Shown: positions 50,106-59,903, numbered from the stretch's first letter. The stretch is 64,000 bases of DNA from UBA2211 sp049302755 (GCA_049302755.1 JBAQMK010000002.1:248001-312000), one strand, 5' to 3'. The notes: generated by a model not told the origin, from the sequence alone. Numbers and translations are program-made.

Positions 50106-51303
50106 CTGGCAAGATAAAATTAAAAAGATACCAGAGACTCCCGGAATATATCTTTTTTACAAAGGAAAAGAGCTTGTTTATATCGGCAAAGCTACTTCTC
50201 TAAGAAACAGAGTTAGAAGCTATTTGAATCCCAAGACATTGCGCCCAATAGAAGTCTTGATGAAGAATGTGAGCGATGTTAAATGGAAAACAACAGATTC
50301 AGTTTTAGAAGCTGTTATTCTCGAGGCTAACTACATTAAGGAATTTAAGCCGAAATACAACGTTAAAGAAAAAGACGATAAGAGCTGGAACTTTTTTGTC
50401 ATAACTAAAGATGAATTTCCTAAGCTGATTGCCGTTAGGGAGCACAATTTAAAAAGAGAAAATTATTCATATACCTTCGGCCCGTATGCCGAAATGAAGA
50501 CGGCGCAGATTTTAAAGCTCCTTCATTCTTTATTTAAGGTTTCAAGATGCAATCCCGGTCAAAAAAGACCTTGCTTTGATTATCATTTGAATAATTGTTT
50601 GGGAGTTTGTACAAAAGAAATATCTGCTACCGAATACAAAGAAAAAGTCATCAAGCCCTTAGTAGTATTCTTGAAAGGAAAGAAAAAGAAATTAATTACT
50701 TCCTTAGAAAAGAAAATGAAAGAGTCTTCAAAGAAGGAAGATTTTGAGGAAGCTAAAAGACTAAGGAATCAGATTTTTTCATTGAATAAGATAAGAGACT
50801 TTGCTTTGCTTGATAAAAGTTTCTTAGTTAACGAAGAGAAGAAAGGAAAATCTTTAAGAATCGAAGGTTATGATATTTCTAATTTAGGGGCCGAGGCAAT
50901 GGTCGGAAGCATGGTTGTTTTTAATGAATCCGGACCGTTGAAGAGCGAATACAAGAAATTCAAGATAAAAAGTGTTTTCGGGCAAAGCGATGTAGATTGC
51001 TTAAAAGAAATATTAGAAAGAAGATTAAAACATTCTGAATGGCCGATGCCTGATTTAATTTTAGTTGACGGAGGAAAGCCTCAGGTTAATGCAATCAAGA
51101 ATGTTTTAAAGAAGAATAATTTAGATGTTGATGTTGTTGGTATTGCCAAGGGACCGGAAAGAAAAAAGAACGAATTCTTTTTTGATAAAACAAACATGTT
51201 TGTTTTAAATAATGAAAATATTTTAATTAGGGTAAGAGATGAGGCTCACAGATTTGCCATTAATTATCAAAGAGAGCTGAAAAGACGCAGCTTGACTTCT
51301 TAA
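50098..51303 (+). CDS. uvrC: Excinuclease ABC subunit C, C-terminally reduced
   Basis: The incision nuclease. The N-terminal GIY-YIG domain (PGIYLFYKG... VYIGKATSLRNRV) cuts 3' of the lesion; the UVR motif (EDFEEAKRLRNQI) binds UvrB; the RNase H-like 5' nuclease has YDISNLG, LILVDGGK and DEAHRFA, giving the Asp, Asp and His of the catalytic triad. At 401 aa it lacks the C-terminal helix-hairpin-helix domain of the usual ~600-residue form and part of the linker. The three uvr genes are in one operon. Confidence 0.94.
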   Translation: MANWQDKIKKIPETPGIYLFYKGKELVYIGKATSLRNRVRSYLNPKTLRPIEVLMKNVSDVKWKTTDSVLEAVILEANYIKEFKPKYNVKEKDDKSWNFFVITKDEFPKLIAVREHNLKRENYSYTFGPYAEMKTAQILKLLHSLFKVSRCNPGQKRPCFDYHLNNCLGVCTKEISATEYKEKVIKPLVVFLKGKKKKLITSLEKKMKESSKKEDFEEAKRLRNQIFSLNKIRDFALLDKSFLVNEEKKGKSLRIEGYDISNLGAEAMVGSMVVFNESGPLKSEYKKFKIKSVFGQSDVDCLKEILERRLKHSEWPMPDLILVDGGKPQVNAIKNVLKKNNLDVDVVGIAKGPERKKNEFFFDKTNMFVLNNENILIRVRDEAHRFAINYQRELKRRSLTS

Positions 51304-51360
51304 TTGTCTTTGGTAAAGTATGATTACCACAAATTAAAGTGGCAGCACATTGGTGATTAT

Positions 51361-52134
51361 ATGTTCATTTTAAGTGAGAATTGCAGATTGTTATACAAAT
51401 TAGGATTTATTCCTAATGCAAATCCAGCCCTATCAATAAAGATTCGAGAAGAAATTTTAAATTCTTTTAAGATTGATCAGGCTGTGGTTGATGAAAAAGT
51501 AGAGCAATTTGGATTCCAGAGCTTTTCTGGTTTTGACGGCGATTTCGGTTTCAATGGTGCTTTTCAGAAGAAAGAAGAGCAAGGGGGATTCGTTGAATAC
51601 ATTGTTCCGATTCCCAAAATTACAAGTATTGATGGCCCGCCATGGAAGCCGGTTCATGCTGCTGTTCAGTCGATAGCTCTATTTACCGAACTTGCTCGTC
51701 AGGTTTATGGAGTTAATCAGCCGACTCGCATGGAAAAGAAACAGCTTCTTGCTCTGTATGTTGTTGCTGATCGTAAGCGTGACTTATATGCCGTTGGTGG
51801 CGATTATTCTTCCACTATCTGCGACTGGCTTGATAACATCGCTTCAAGGGACAACCTGGATAGAGTCGCTAAAGCGATGGAACAGACCTATTTCTACATT
51901 TGGGACAGATTCAGATGTGGAAGCTTCCTGGCTTATCTTCACGAGGGAGGATACCTGACTATTCAATGCCCATCGCATTGCGTCGTTTATCCGAGATCGT
52001 CAAGGTTAAAAAGTGGAGGAGTAGAATTCGACTCAAGCGAAGTATGTCATGGAGCCGAAATTTTGGTCCTTCTTTCCGGCCTCTCTGCTCTCTACGAAAT
52101 GGTAGGAAGAGACATATACGGTTCCTCATATTGA
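51361..52134 (+). CDS. Hypothetical protein
   Basis: An open frame starts at TTG 51304, but ATG 51361 is the first good start; the extra 19 residues are plausible too. The 257-residue protein has no signal peptide, Pro-rich and Gly/Phe-rich segments (GFDGDFGFNGAF) and a helical C-terminal half. No family was recognised. Three Cys near the C-terminus (IQCPSHC, SSEVC) could bind a metal. It follows uvrC directly and ends inside a strong terminator, so it is either operon-linked to the uvr genes or has its own promoter. Confidence 0.5.
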   Translation: MFILSENCRLLYKLGFIPNANPALSIKIREEILNSFKIDQAVVDEKVEQFGFQSFSGFDGDFGFNGAFQKKEEQGGFVEYIVPIPKITSIDGPPWKPVHAAVQSIALFTELARQVYGVNQPTRMEKKQLLALYVVADRKRDLYAVGGDYSSTICDWLDNIASRDNLDRVAKAMEQTYFYIWDRFRCGSFLAYLHEGGYLTIQCPSHCVVYPRSSRLKSGGVEFDSSEVCHGAEILVLLSGLSALYEMVGRDIYGSSY

Positions 52135-52147
52135 GGAACCCTTTTTT
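52120..52147 (+). terminator. Terminator overlapping the stop codon of 51361-52134
   Basis: GGTTCCTCA (52120-52128) pairs with TGAGGAACC (52132-52140) over a three-base loop, followed by C-T6. The TGA stop is the first triplet of the 3' arm. Confidence 0.85.
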
Positions 52148-52195
52148 ATAAAGATTGAAAATTATCGTTAATGGTAATATGATGAGAAAACAAGT

Positions 52196-53995
52196 ATGGA
52201 AAAACAAATTAAAGAAATAGAACTCTTGGCTCCGGCCAAGAATTTAAATACGGGAATCGCTGCTATTAATGCCGGCGCTGATGCAGTATATATCGGAGCT
52301 CCTAAGTTCGGAGCCCGATTGGCCGCTTCCAATTCCTTACAAGAGATAGGGAAATTAATAGATTATGCTCATCAATTTAGAGTTAAGGTTTATATTACCT
52401 TGAATACTATTTTGTTTGATAATGAATTAAAGGAAGCCAATGATTTAATCTGGAGTCTTTATGATTTAAAAGCCGACGGAATAATAATTCAAGATATGGG
52501 AATATTGGAAATGGATTTGCCTCCGATTAATTTGATTGCCAGTACTCAGACCGACAATTATTCTTTAGAGCGGATAAAGTTTTTAGAAGATGTCGGATTT
52601 AAAAGAGTGATTTTAGCCAGGGAACTTTCTTTGGAGCAAATTAAAGAAATAAAAGATAATACTGATTTAGAATTAGAATTTTTTGTTCACGGAGCTCTTT
52701 GCGTGAGCTTTTCTGGTCGTTGTTATTTAAGCTCATATTTAAGTGGAAGAAGCGCTAATCGGGGTGAATGTATTCAGGCTTGCCGTTTGCCGTATACCTT
52801 GGTTGATGGAGATAATAATATTATCGCTAAAAATAAACCACTTCTTTGTTTGAAGGATTTTAATCTTTCCGACAATCTCAAAGAATTAATAGAGGCCGGA
52901 GTTACTTCATTTAAAATAGAGGGAAGACTTAAAGATGAAGATTATGTTTCTAACGTTGTTGCTTATTACAATCAAAAACTAAATAGTATTAAAGGGATAA
53001 AAAGAACTTCTTCGGGTGTTGTTTCTTTAAGATTCGAGCCTGACTTAGAAAAGACATTTAATAGAACTTATACTACATATTTTTTAAAAGGAAGACAGAA
53101 AAATATTCTTTCTCCTTCTCCCAAATCAGTCGGAAAATTATTGGGAAAGGTAAAAGATGTTTTTAATGATTGCTTTATTTTAGATAATAATGTTGAGATA
53201 AATAATGGAGACGGGCTTTGTTATTTTGATAAATCTAATAATCTTATCGGAAGCAATGTGAATGTGTTTTTGGAAAACAAGATATTTTTAAATGATATGT
53301 CCGGGATTATTAAAGGGCTTGATATCTATCGCAATACCGATACCAAGTTTTTGAAAAGCATTAAAGCGGAAAGAAAAATACCCTTATCTTTTTCGTTTGA
53401 GGAAAATAAACAAGGTTTCTCTTTAATTGTTAAAGATGAAGAAGGAAATCAAGGAATTAGTGAGATTAAGATTGATAAGCAAGAAGCGGAGAAGAAAGAG
53501 AAAGCTATAGAGAGTATAACTAATCAATTAAGAAAGCTTGGAGAAACAATCTATATTGCCAAAGACATTAAGATTGAATGGAAGAAGCCTTATTTTATTC
53601 CGATATCGCAAATTAATGAAATGAGAAGGGAAGCCATTGATAGTCTTTCTTTAGAGAGAAAAAATAATTATAAAATAGAAGAATTCAAAATAAAAGATAA
53701 TGATAATCCCTTTATAGAAAAAGATATTTCTTATGAATGGAATGTTTCCAATAAATTAGCCGAACAGTTTTATAAAAAGCATGGAGTAATTGGTATCGAG
53801 CCGGCTTTTGAGCTTAAAAGGGGTGATAAGGTTATGACCACTAAGCATTGTTTGAAGAATTATTTTGGATTTTGTCCCAAGGAACACGGAAAAGTGAAAG
53901 AACCCCTTTATTTAATTAACGAAAAGGGTCAAAAATTCATCCTTAAGTTTGATTGCGTTAATTGCCAGATGGAAATTAATATTGTTGAAAAATAA
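52196..53995 (+). CDS. U32-family peptidase / RlhA-like rRNA hydroxylase
   Basis: The N-terminus ELLAPAKNLNTGIAAINAGADAVYIG is a classical U32 start (TIM-barrel). VHGALCVSFSGRCYLS with RSANRGECIQACRLPY gives the iron-sulfur cysteines of the family. The C-terminal third (YDSFKIEGRLKDEDYV then DUF3656-like beta) matches the longer members such as RlhA (YdcP), which hydroxylates 23S rRNA in Escherichia coli. Whether this one is an RNA hydroxylase or a peptidase is not settled by sequence. It may be transcribed with the transporter genes downstream. Confidence 0.85.
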   Translation: MEKQIKEIELLAPAKNLNTGIAAINAGADAVYIGAPKFGARLAASNSLQEIGKLIDYAHQFRVKVYITLNTILFDNELKEANDLIWSLYDLKADGIIIQDMGILEMDLPPINLIASTQTDNYSLERIKFLEDVGFKRVILARELSLEQIKEIKDNTDLELEFFVHGALCVSFSGRCYLSSYLSGRSANRGECIQACRLPYTLVDGDNNIIAKNKPLLCLKDFNLSDNLKELIEAGVTSFKIEGRLKDEDYVSNVVAYYNQKLNSIKGIKRTSSGVVSLRFEPDLEKTFNRTYTTYFLKGRQKNILSPSPKSVGKLLGKVKDVFNDCFILDNNVEINNGDGLCYFDKSNNLIGSNVNVFLENKIFLNDMSGIIKGLDIYRNTDTKFLKSIKAERKIPLSFSFEENKQGFSLIVKDEEGNQGISEIKIDKQEAEKKEKAIESITNQLRKLGETIYIAKDIKIEWKKPYFIPISQINEMRREAIDSLSLERKNNYKIEEFKIKDNDNPFIEKDISYEWNVSNKLAEQFYKKHGVIGIEPAFELKRGDKVMTTKHCLKNYFGFCPKEHGKVKEPLYLINEKGQKFILKFDCVNCQMEINIVEK

Positions 53996-54036
53996 GCTTT
54001 AAAGTGTTATTATATAAGGAATATAAAATTAAAAAT

Positions 54037-55653
54037 ATGAAAATAAATCTCAAATTTAAGCCAAACTTCAAATCCAAAAAAACATGGATTATTCTAGCAG
54101 TTATAGTTTTAATTATAATCGTCGGCTTTTCTTCTTTATCTGGAGGAAATAAAACATCAAAATACGAAACAGTTAAAGTGGAAAGAGGAGCCTTGGTTCA
54201 AACCGTTGATGCAACCGGAAAGGTAGAATCAGCTAATGATTTATCTCTTCATTTTGATGGAATGGGAATAGTTGAAAATGTCAGAGTAGAAGAAGGTGAT
54301 ACGGTAAGAGTCGGTCAGTGGTTAGCCAATCTATCTTTATCTCAATTAAATGCTGCTGTTGCTCAAGCCCAGGCTTCTTTAGATCAAAAATTAGCTGGTG
54401 CAACTATTGAACAGATTAACGTTGCTCAAAAACAAGTTGAGTCAGCCCAGGTTTCTTTGAATAAAACTGAAGAAACATTAAATGATACTCAAGTTTTAGC
54501 TGATAAGAATTTAGCGGCTAAATATTCGTACGCTTTGAATGTTTTAGACGATACATATATTAAAATGTATAACGCTTATTCTGCAGTTGATGGTGTAAAA
54601 GAGAATTACTTTGAATCCAATGACCAGGAAGGTTTGACAGTAAGAAACAATGAAGAATATCAGATAAAGAGGCCCAAAGATGAAACCAAGGTCTATATTG
54701 ACGCCGCTAAGGCCAGCGGAAAGACAGAGGACATCGATAAAGCAATTTCAAGCGCTAAAGATTCTTTGAGTAAGATACTCGTCGGTTTAACCGTAATTAG
54801 AGGTATTTGTGATGATTCAACCTATCAAAACAGAGTCACTTCAACAGAAAAGACTTCTCTTGATACTCAAAAATCATATATCAGTACTGCTCAGACAACC
54901 ATTTCTTCTTTGGAGAACGAGATTTCTATTTTAAAAATTCAAAATGAGAATAATTTAAATGCGGCTCAAGCAGCCGTTGATGCTGCCGACGCTGCCCTTG
55001 AATTACAGCAGGCTAATTACGATTCTTTAATCGCCAAACCGAGAGATATTGATATTGCCTATTATCAAGCGGTTTTAGATCAGGCGATTGCCAGTAGAAA
55101 TAAAGCAATAATTTATGCTCCGATTGAAGGAGTAATAACAAAAGTTAATAAGAAGAAGGGAGAATTGATTTCTTCTTCCGAAGCAATGATAGAAATACTT
55201 TCACCTCATTACGAAATTCAGGTTGATATTCCCGAAACAGATGTTGTTAAATTAAAAACAGGCAATGATGTTACAATTACCTTAGATGCTTTGGGTAGCG
55301 ATACTAAATTTACCGGAAGTATTTTAACAATCGATCCCGCTTCAACAGACATTCAAGACGTTGTTTATTACAAAGTTAAAGTTGGCATCAGCGACAGTAA
55401 CGATGAATTATTCAAATCAGGAATGACCGCCGATGTTTTAATTAAGACAGATAATAGAGACGGAGTTTTAAATATTCCTTACCGAGCCGTATTGTCAAAA
55501 ACTGGAACTGATGAAAAATATGTCAGAGTTTTAAAAAGCGAACAAATTGAAGAAAGAACAGTTCAATTAGGATTAAGAGCCGATGACGGCAAGGTGGAAA
55601 TTTTATCAGGATTATCTGAAGGCGAAGAAATAGTATTAAAGATTGGAAAATAA
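54037..55653 (+). CDS. MacA-like periplasmic adaptor, second system
   Basis: A membrane segment (about residues 15-35) precedes the lipoyl half motif and a long coiled coil (about 95-325), then the returning half, YAPIEGVITKVNKKKGEL, followed by beta-barrel and membrane-proximal domains (PETDVVKLKTGNDV). It is related to the adaptor at 33689 but clearly different in sequence. I start at ATG 54037. It is followed directly by an ATPase and two permeases. Confidence 0.85.
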   Translation: MKINLKFKPNFKSKKTWIILAVIVLIIIVGFSSLSGGNKTSKYETVKVERGALVQTVDATGKVESANDLSLHFDGMGIVENVRVEEGDTVRVGQWLANLSLSQLNAAVAQAQASLDQKLAGATIEQINVAQKQVESAQVSLNKTEETLNDTQVLADKNLAAKYSYALNVLDDTYIKMYNAYSAVDGVKENYFESNDQEGLTVRNNEEYQIKRPKDETKVYIDAAKASGKTEDIDKAISSAKDSLSKILVGLTVIRGICDDSTYQNRVTSTEKTSLDTQKSYISTAQTTISSLENEISILKIQNENNLNAAQAAVDAADAALELQQANYDSLIAKPRDIDIAYYQAVLDQAIASRNKAIIYAPIEGVITKVNKKKGELISSSEAMIEILSPHYEIQVDIPETDVVKLKTGNDVTITLDALGSDTKFTGSILTIDPASTDIQDVVYYKVKVGISDSNDELFKSGMTADVLIKTDNRDGVLNIPYRAVLSKTGTDEKYVRVLKSEQIEERTVQLGLRADDGKVEILSGLSEGEEIVLKIGK

Positions 55654-55654
55654 C

Positions 55655-56371
55655 ATGTTAATCAGCGTTAAGAACTTACAAAAAGATTTTGTTAACGACG
55701 ACGTTGTAACCTCAGTTTTAAAGGGAGTAACCTTTGATATTAAAAAAGGAGAATTTGTTTCCATTATGGGACCTTCTGGTTCCGGAAAATCAACCTTGAT
55801 GCATATTCTGAGTTTTTTGGATAAATTAACTGGAGGAACATACAGCTTTGAAGATAGGGATGTTAGTCAATTGAATGATGATGAATTGGCGGAAATGAGA
55901 AGTAAGAAAGTCGGCTTTATCTTTCAATCATTTAATCTTTTAAATAGGTCGTCTGTTTTAGAGAACGTAATGCTTCCGTTGGTATACACCGATACGTCGG
56001 CTGAAGAAAGAGTTAAAAAAGCTAAAGATTTGTTAGAGAAAGTTGGATTAAGTCACCGGCTTAGTTATTCTCCGGGTAAGCTTTCGGGAGGAGAAAAGCA
56101 AAGAGTAGCAATTGCCCGAGCTTTAATTAACGACCCGGAAGTTATTTTTGCCGATGAGCCGACCGGAAACCTTGATTCTAAATCAGGGGCTCAGGTAATG
56201 AAAATTCTTCAGGACTTAAACGACCAGGGTCATACTATTATTTTGGTTACTCACGAGAAATCGACGGCCGAGCATGCGGAGAGAATAATTCGTATCATGG
56301 ACGGAGTTATTCTTGAAGATGCAAAAGTTTCTCAAAGGCAAAGGGCTAGTGGAGAAATGCTCAATAAATAA
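55655..56371 (+). CDS. MacB-like ABC ATPase, second system
   Basis: GPSGSGKST, LSGGEKQRVAIARAL, FADEPTGNLDSKSG and VTHEK identify an ABC ATPase of the LolD/MacB family. ATG 55655 follows the adaptor's stop by one base; an in-frame TTG at 55643 would overlap it and is less likely. It powers the two permeases downstream. Confidence 0.93.
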   Translation: MLISVKNLQKDFVNDDVVTSVLKGVTFDIKKGEFVSIMGPSGSGKSTLMHILSFLDKLTGGTYSFEDRDVSQLNDDELAEMRSKKVGFIFQSFNLLNRSSVLENVMLPLVYTDTSAEERVKKAKDLLEKVGLSHRLSYSPGKLSGGEKQRVAIARALINDPEVIFADEPTGNLDSKSGAQVMKILQDLNDQGHTIILVTHEKSTAEHAERIIRIMDGVILEDAKVSQRQRASGEMLNK

Positions 56372-56372
56372 T

Positions 56373-57611
56373 ATGAACATTCTTGAGTCGATAAAAAATT
56401 CTTGGCACATGATAATTCGCAATAGGATGCGTTCTTTTTTGACGATGCTGGGAATTATTATTGGAATCACGGCGGTGATGATAGTTTTGTCGGTCGGAGA
56501 AAGTGTTCAGGGATTGATTTTAAACGAAGTTAAAACCATCGGTTCTAATTTGGTCGGAGTCTTACCCGGCTATTCAGACGAAAATAGTCCGCCTTCTTCA
56601 ACTTTCGGAGTTGTTATTACTTCATTGAAATACGAAGACGGGGAAGCGATATTAAAAGGCAATTATCCTTATATAGAATCTTTAGCGATGTATGTTTCAG
56701 GAAGTGATATTGTAACAATAGAAGACAATAATGTAAGCGCTACTTTTTACGGAACAACGGCTAGCTATCCTGATGTGCAAAATTCTTTAATTGAAGACGG
56801 AAGATTTTTTACTAAAGAAGAAGAGATCGGTAATGCTAGAGTGGTGGTTTTAGGAAATCAAATTGCGAAGGATTTATTCGGCGACCAGAATCCGATTGGA
56901 ATGAAAATGAAAATTAAGAAATCAAGTTTCACGGTAATAGGTGTTTTTAAAAAGAAAGGAGGTAGCTTGATTCAAAATGAAGATGGCAACTTATTCGTTC
57001 CCATCTCAACCGCCCAAAATAATCTTTTGGGAATTAATCATATCAGTTTTATGAGGGTAAAGATTGATAAGACTGAAAATATAGACGGAGCGATAGAATA
57101 CATTAAAGATATTTTGCGTGATCGGCACAATATAGCCGATGCCAAGGAAGACGATTTTAGTGTCAGATCAACCGCCCAAGCTTTGGAAACAATTTCCGTC
57201 ATCACAGATGCTTTAAAATTTTTCTTGGCGGCGATTGCGGCGATTTCTTTGATTGTCGGCGGTTTCGGAATTATGAATATTATGTTAGCGACGGTTCAGG
57301 AAAGAACCAAAGAGATTGGTTTAAGGAAAGCGATCGGAGCAAAGAATGCCGATATCACCAGACAATTTTTAATTGAGGCCATGGCGATTACTTTTATCAG
57401 TGGATTAATCGGAATAGTCATCGGTTCTCTTCTTCTAATTTTAATATCAGTAATTATCAATGCTTTGAATTATCATTGGGATTTGATAATTTCTCCTCTT
57501 TCAATAATTTTAGGCTGTATTGTTTCCATCGGAATCGGTTTAATATTCGGAATCGCTCCGGCAAGGAAAGCCAGTCTTTTAAATCCAATAGAAGCTTTAA
57601 GATATGAATAA
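56373..57611 (+). CDS. FtsX-type ABC permease 1, second system
   Basis: One N-terminal membrane segment, a MacB_PCD external domain (about residues 40-250) and three C-terminal segments with GGFGIMNIMLATVQERTKEIG and LRKAIGAKNADI. The gene begins one base after the ATPase stop. It overlaps the second permease gene by 8 bases, so the two are likely to form a heterodimer. Confidence 0.9.
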   Translation: MNILESIKNSWHMIIRNRMRSFLTMLGIIIGITAVMIVLSVGESVQGLILNEVKTIGSNLVGVLPGYSDENSPPSSTFGVVITSLKYEDGEAILKGNYPYIESLAMYVSGSDIVTIEDNNVSATFYGTTASYPDVQNSLIEDGRFFTKEEEIGNARVVVLGNQIAKDLFGDQNPIGMKMKIKKSSFTVIGVFKKKGGSLIQNEDGNLFVPISTAQNNLLGINHISFMRVKIDKTENIDGAIEYIKDILRDRHNIADAKEDDFSVRSTAQALETISVITDALKFFLAAIAAISLIVGGFGIMNIMLATVQERTKEIGLRKAIGAKNADITRQFLIEAMAITFISGLIGIVIGSLLLILISVIINALNYHWDLIISPLSIILGCIVSIGIGLIFGIAPARKASLLNPIEALRYE

Positions 57612-58848
57612 AATATATGCTCAAATTGAATCAGCCTTTATCAGCTTGATGCGTCAAAGATCAAGAACGATTTTGACTATTATCGCCGTGGCTATCGGTA
57701 TTGCTTCTTTAATTGTTATGATTGCGGCCGGAGACGGACTCAAGGCGATGGTTTTGAAAGAACTTGAGGCCTACGGTTCGGATGCGATAAACATCGAGGC
57801 TAGAGTTCCGGGAAAAGGAGCAGCGGGAAGTGCGACCAGCTTTGCTTCGGGAACCACCATCACTACTTTTAAAAATGAGGATGCGGAAGAAATAGCAAAA
57901 GCTGATAATATAGAATTTTTGTATGCCTACATTACCGGACAAGAAGTTATTAAATATCAGGGAGTGGCGAAAAGCGTAATTATTTTTGGTTACGGAGCTA
58001 ACGGACCGTTAATTGAAAAAATACCGGTTGATACGGGAAGGTTTTATTCTGTCGATGAAGAAGAATCATTGTCTTCGGTCATTGTTTTAGGAAGTAAGAT
58101 TAAAGATACTCTTTTCGGTGATGATGATGCGGTTGATAAAACAGTTTACGTCAGAAGTAAGCCGTTTAAAGTTGTCGGAGTTTTGGAAGAAAGAGGAGCC
58201 ACTTTTGGCATGGACATGGATTCTATTATTTATATTCCGACTTTAACCATGCAAAAAAAACTTTTGGGAACAGATTACATCATCGGCTTATCGGCCAAAG
58301 TTAAAGATGTTGATAAAATCAATGAAACCAAAGAAGAGCTGATACTTTTAATGAGAGAGTTGCATAATATTGATAATCCCGATGAAGATGATTTTGAAGT
58401 TATGACCATGGCTGAAGCAATGGATATGGTCTCAGTGGTTTTATCAGCCATCACAATGCTTTTAGCGGTGATAGCCGCGGTATCTTTGGCAGTCGGAGGA
58501 GTCGGTATCACCAATATCATGTATGTTTCGGTTATAGAAAGAACCTTTGAAATCGGATTAAGGAGAGCAGTGGGAGCAAGGAAAAATGATATTCTGTGGC
58601 AATTCTTATTAGAAGCTTCTATTTTAACATTCTTAGGAGGATTGATAGGAGTAATTGTTGGAATGGGAGTTTCGTTATTGATTTATTATGTTGCTGTGTC
58701 TTTCGGGATGGATTGGACTTACGCGGTTTCTCCTTTTTCTATTATTTCATCTTTATTATTCTCTGCTTTAATCGGAATGTTCTTTGGTGTTTATCCGGCC
58801 CAGAAAGCTGCCAATATGGACCCGATTAATGCTTTGCGTCAGGAGTAA
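57604..58848 (+). CDS. FtsX-type ABC permease 2, second system
   Basis: Same topology as permease 1 (one plus three segments around an external domain), with GGVGITNIMYVSVIERTFEIG and LRRAVGARKNDI. The presence of two non-identical permeases with one ATPase suggests a heterodimer rather than MacB homodimer. ATG 57604 lies inside the end of permease 1. Confidence 0.9.
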   Translation: MNKIYAQIESAFISLMRQRSRTILTIIAVAIGIASLIVMIAAGDGLKAMVLKELEAYGSDAINIEARVPGKGAAGSATSFASGTTITTFKNEDAEEIAKADNIEFLYAYITGQEVIKYQGVAKSVIIFGYGANGPLIEKIPVDTGRFYSVDEEESLSSVIVLGSKIKDTLFGDDDAVDKTVYVRSKPFKVVGVLEERGATFGMDMDSIIYIPTLTMQKKLLGTDYIIGLSAKVKDVDKINETKEELILLMRELHNIDNPDEDDFEVMTMAEAMDMVSVVLSAITMLLAVIAAVSLAVGGVGITNIMYVSVIERTFEIGLRRAVGARKNDILWQFLLEASILTFLGGLIGVIVGMGVSLLIYYVAVSFGMDWTYAVSPFSIISSLLFSALIGMFFGVYPAQKAANMDPINALRQE

Positions 58849-58877
58849 TTGACAAGAGTCTTTTATTCTTGTAGTAT
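58849..58877 (+). promoter_or_regulatory. Promoter of the small SD-led gene
   Basis: TTGACA (58849-58854) and TAGTAT (58872-58877) are 17 bases apart. AAGGAG (58907-58912) precedes ATG 58918 by five bases, one of few clear ribosome binding sites here. Confidence 0.65.
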
Positions 58878-58917
58878 TTTTTTAGCGCTTTTAAAACTCT
58901 CTGCGCAAGGAGATATA

Positions 58918-59229
58918 ATGGAAAAGGTTACAGTAGTTAAACCAGCAGTTAATCAATGGATTAACTTTTTAAAGATGAACCGAAACGAACAAAACGAATT
59001 TTTGGAAGAACTGATAATCCAGGGAAAGATTTCAAGAAGTTCCAAAGGGGGTTACCTTGTTTTTTCAGAAGAGGAGTACGGAACAATTTTCAATCCCGCA
59101 CTTATTGACAGGAAAATAGTGTATTTCGTTTTTGAAAAAGATGCCATTGATTTTATCAAGGCATTTAGAGAAAAGATCAACGAGAACTTTTTGCACTACC
59201 GGCTTTGCAACGGCGGATGTAATCATTAA
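58918..59229 (+). CDS. Hypothetical protein with its own promoter and strong ribosome binding site
   Basis: A 103-residue soluble protein, MEKVTVVKPAVNQWINFLKM and onward, with alternating helix and strand patterns and a C-terminal RLCNGGCNH that could bind metal. No family recognised. A strong AAGGAG site and a consensus-like promoter suggest high expression. A longer frame (from 58849) runs over the promoter and is not the true start. Confidence 0.65.
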   Translation: MEKVTVVKPAVNQWINFLKMNRNEQNEFLEELIIQGKISRSSKGGYLVFSEEEYGTIFNPALIDRKIVYFVFEKDAIDFIKAFREKINENFLHYRLCNGGCNH

Positions 59230-59233
59230 AAAC

Positions 59234-59257
59234 AAAAGGATTAATTATCCTTTTTTT
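59234..59257. terminator. Bidirectional terminator between convergent genes
   Basis: AAAAGGAT (59234-59241) pairs with ATCCTTTT (59247-59254) over five bases, with T7 after it on the plus strand and A-rich sequence on the other. It serves the convergent 58918 and CcdA-like genes. Confidence 0.8.
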
Positions 59258-59903
59258 AGTTGAATAAAAAGACTATTCCAGTTATTAAAAATATTATCGC
59301 GGTAAGATATCGGAGTGGTTGTTCTAATTTTTCCATTTTATTGAAAATGTTTTCTATTTTTTCAGTGTTGTAGCTTAAAAACAAAGAAAAGATAATAATC
59401 GGTAAGCTTGCTCCGATAGCAAAAACAGGAGGAAGAAGTAATCCGGCAGCAGATTTTATCGTTAAGGGAATTAATATACCAAAGAAAAGAGCGGCGCTGT
59501 GAGGACAAAAAGCGAGAGATAATATTATCCCTAAAGAAAAAGAGCCGAGATATCCTTTAGATATTGTCGCGTCTTTTATCTCTTGTTCTTTTTCGTCATC
59601 GTCTTTATTAGCCAGAATAAACATTATTATTCCGGAAATAATTAGAATCGTTCCCGCTATTCTTTCTCCGTATTCCGTTAAGAAAGAAAAATTAAAAGAA
59701 GACAATCCGAAATAGACAAGCAGAGCGATAGCCGTGTAGCTTAATATTCTTCCTAGAGAATAAAATAATCCGTGTAAGATTATGCTTTTTCTTTTTGAAT
59801 TCTTGGAAACATAGGTGATGGCCGCTAAATTAGCCATTAAAGGGCAAACATCAATGTTTATCAAGATTCCCATTAAGATAGCGGTTAAAAATTGTTCAAT
59901 CAT
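59256..59903 (-). CDS. CcdA/DsbD-like thiol-disulfide transporter
   Basis: Six hydrophobic segments. A Cys-Pro motif in the first (NIDVCPLMANLA) and a second in the fourth (LAFCPHSAALF) match the redox-active Cys pair of CcdA/DsbD membrane domains, which move electrons across the membrane to thioredoxin-like proteins outside. No such partner is adjacent. Minus-strand TATAAT (59915-59910) is six bases from the ATG, so the mRNA is probably leaderless. Confidence 0.85.
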   Translation of the reverse strand: MIEQFLTAILMGILINIDVCPLMANLAAITYVSKNSKRKSIILHGLFYSLGRILSYTAIALLVYFGLSSFNFSFLTEYGERIAGTILIISGIIMFILANKDDDEKEQEIKDATISKGYLGSFSLGIILSLAFCPHSAALFFGILIPLTIKSAAGLLLPPVFAIGASLPIIIFSLFLSYNTEKIENIFNKMEKLEQPLRYLTAIIFLITGIVFLFN

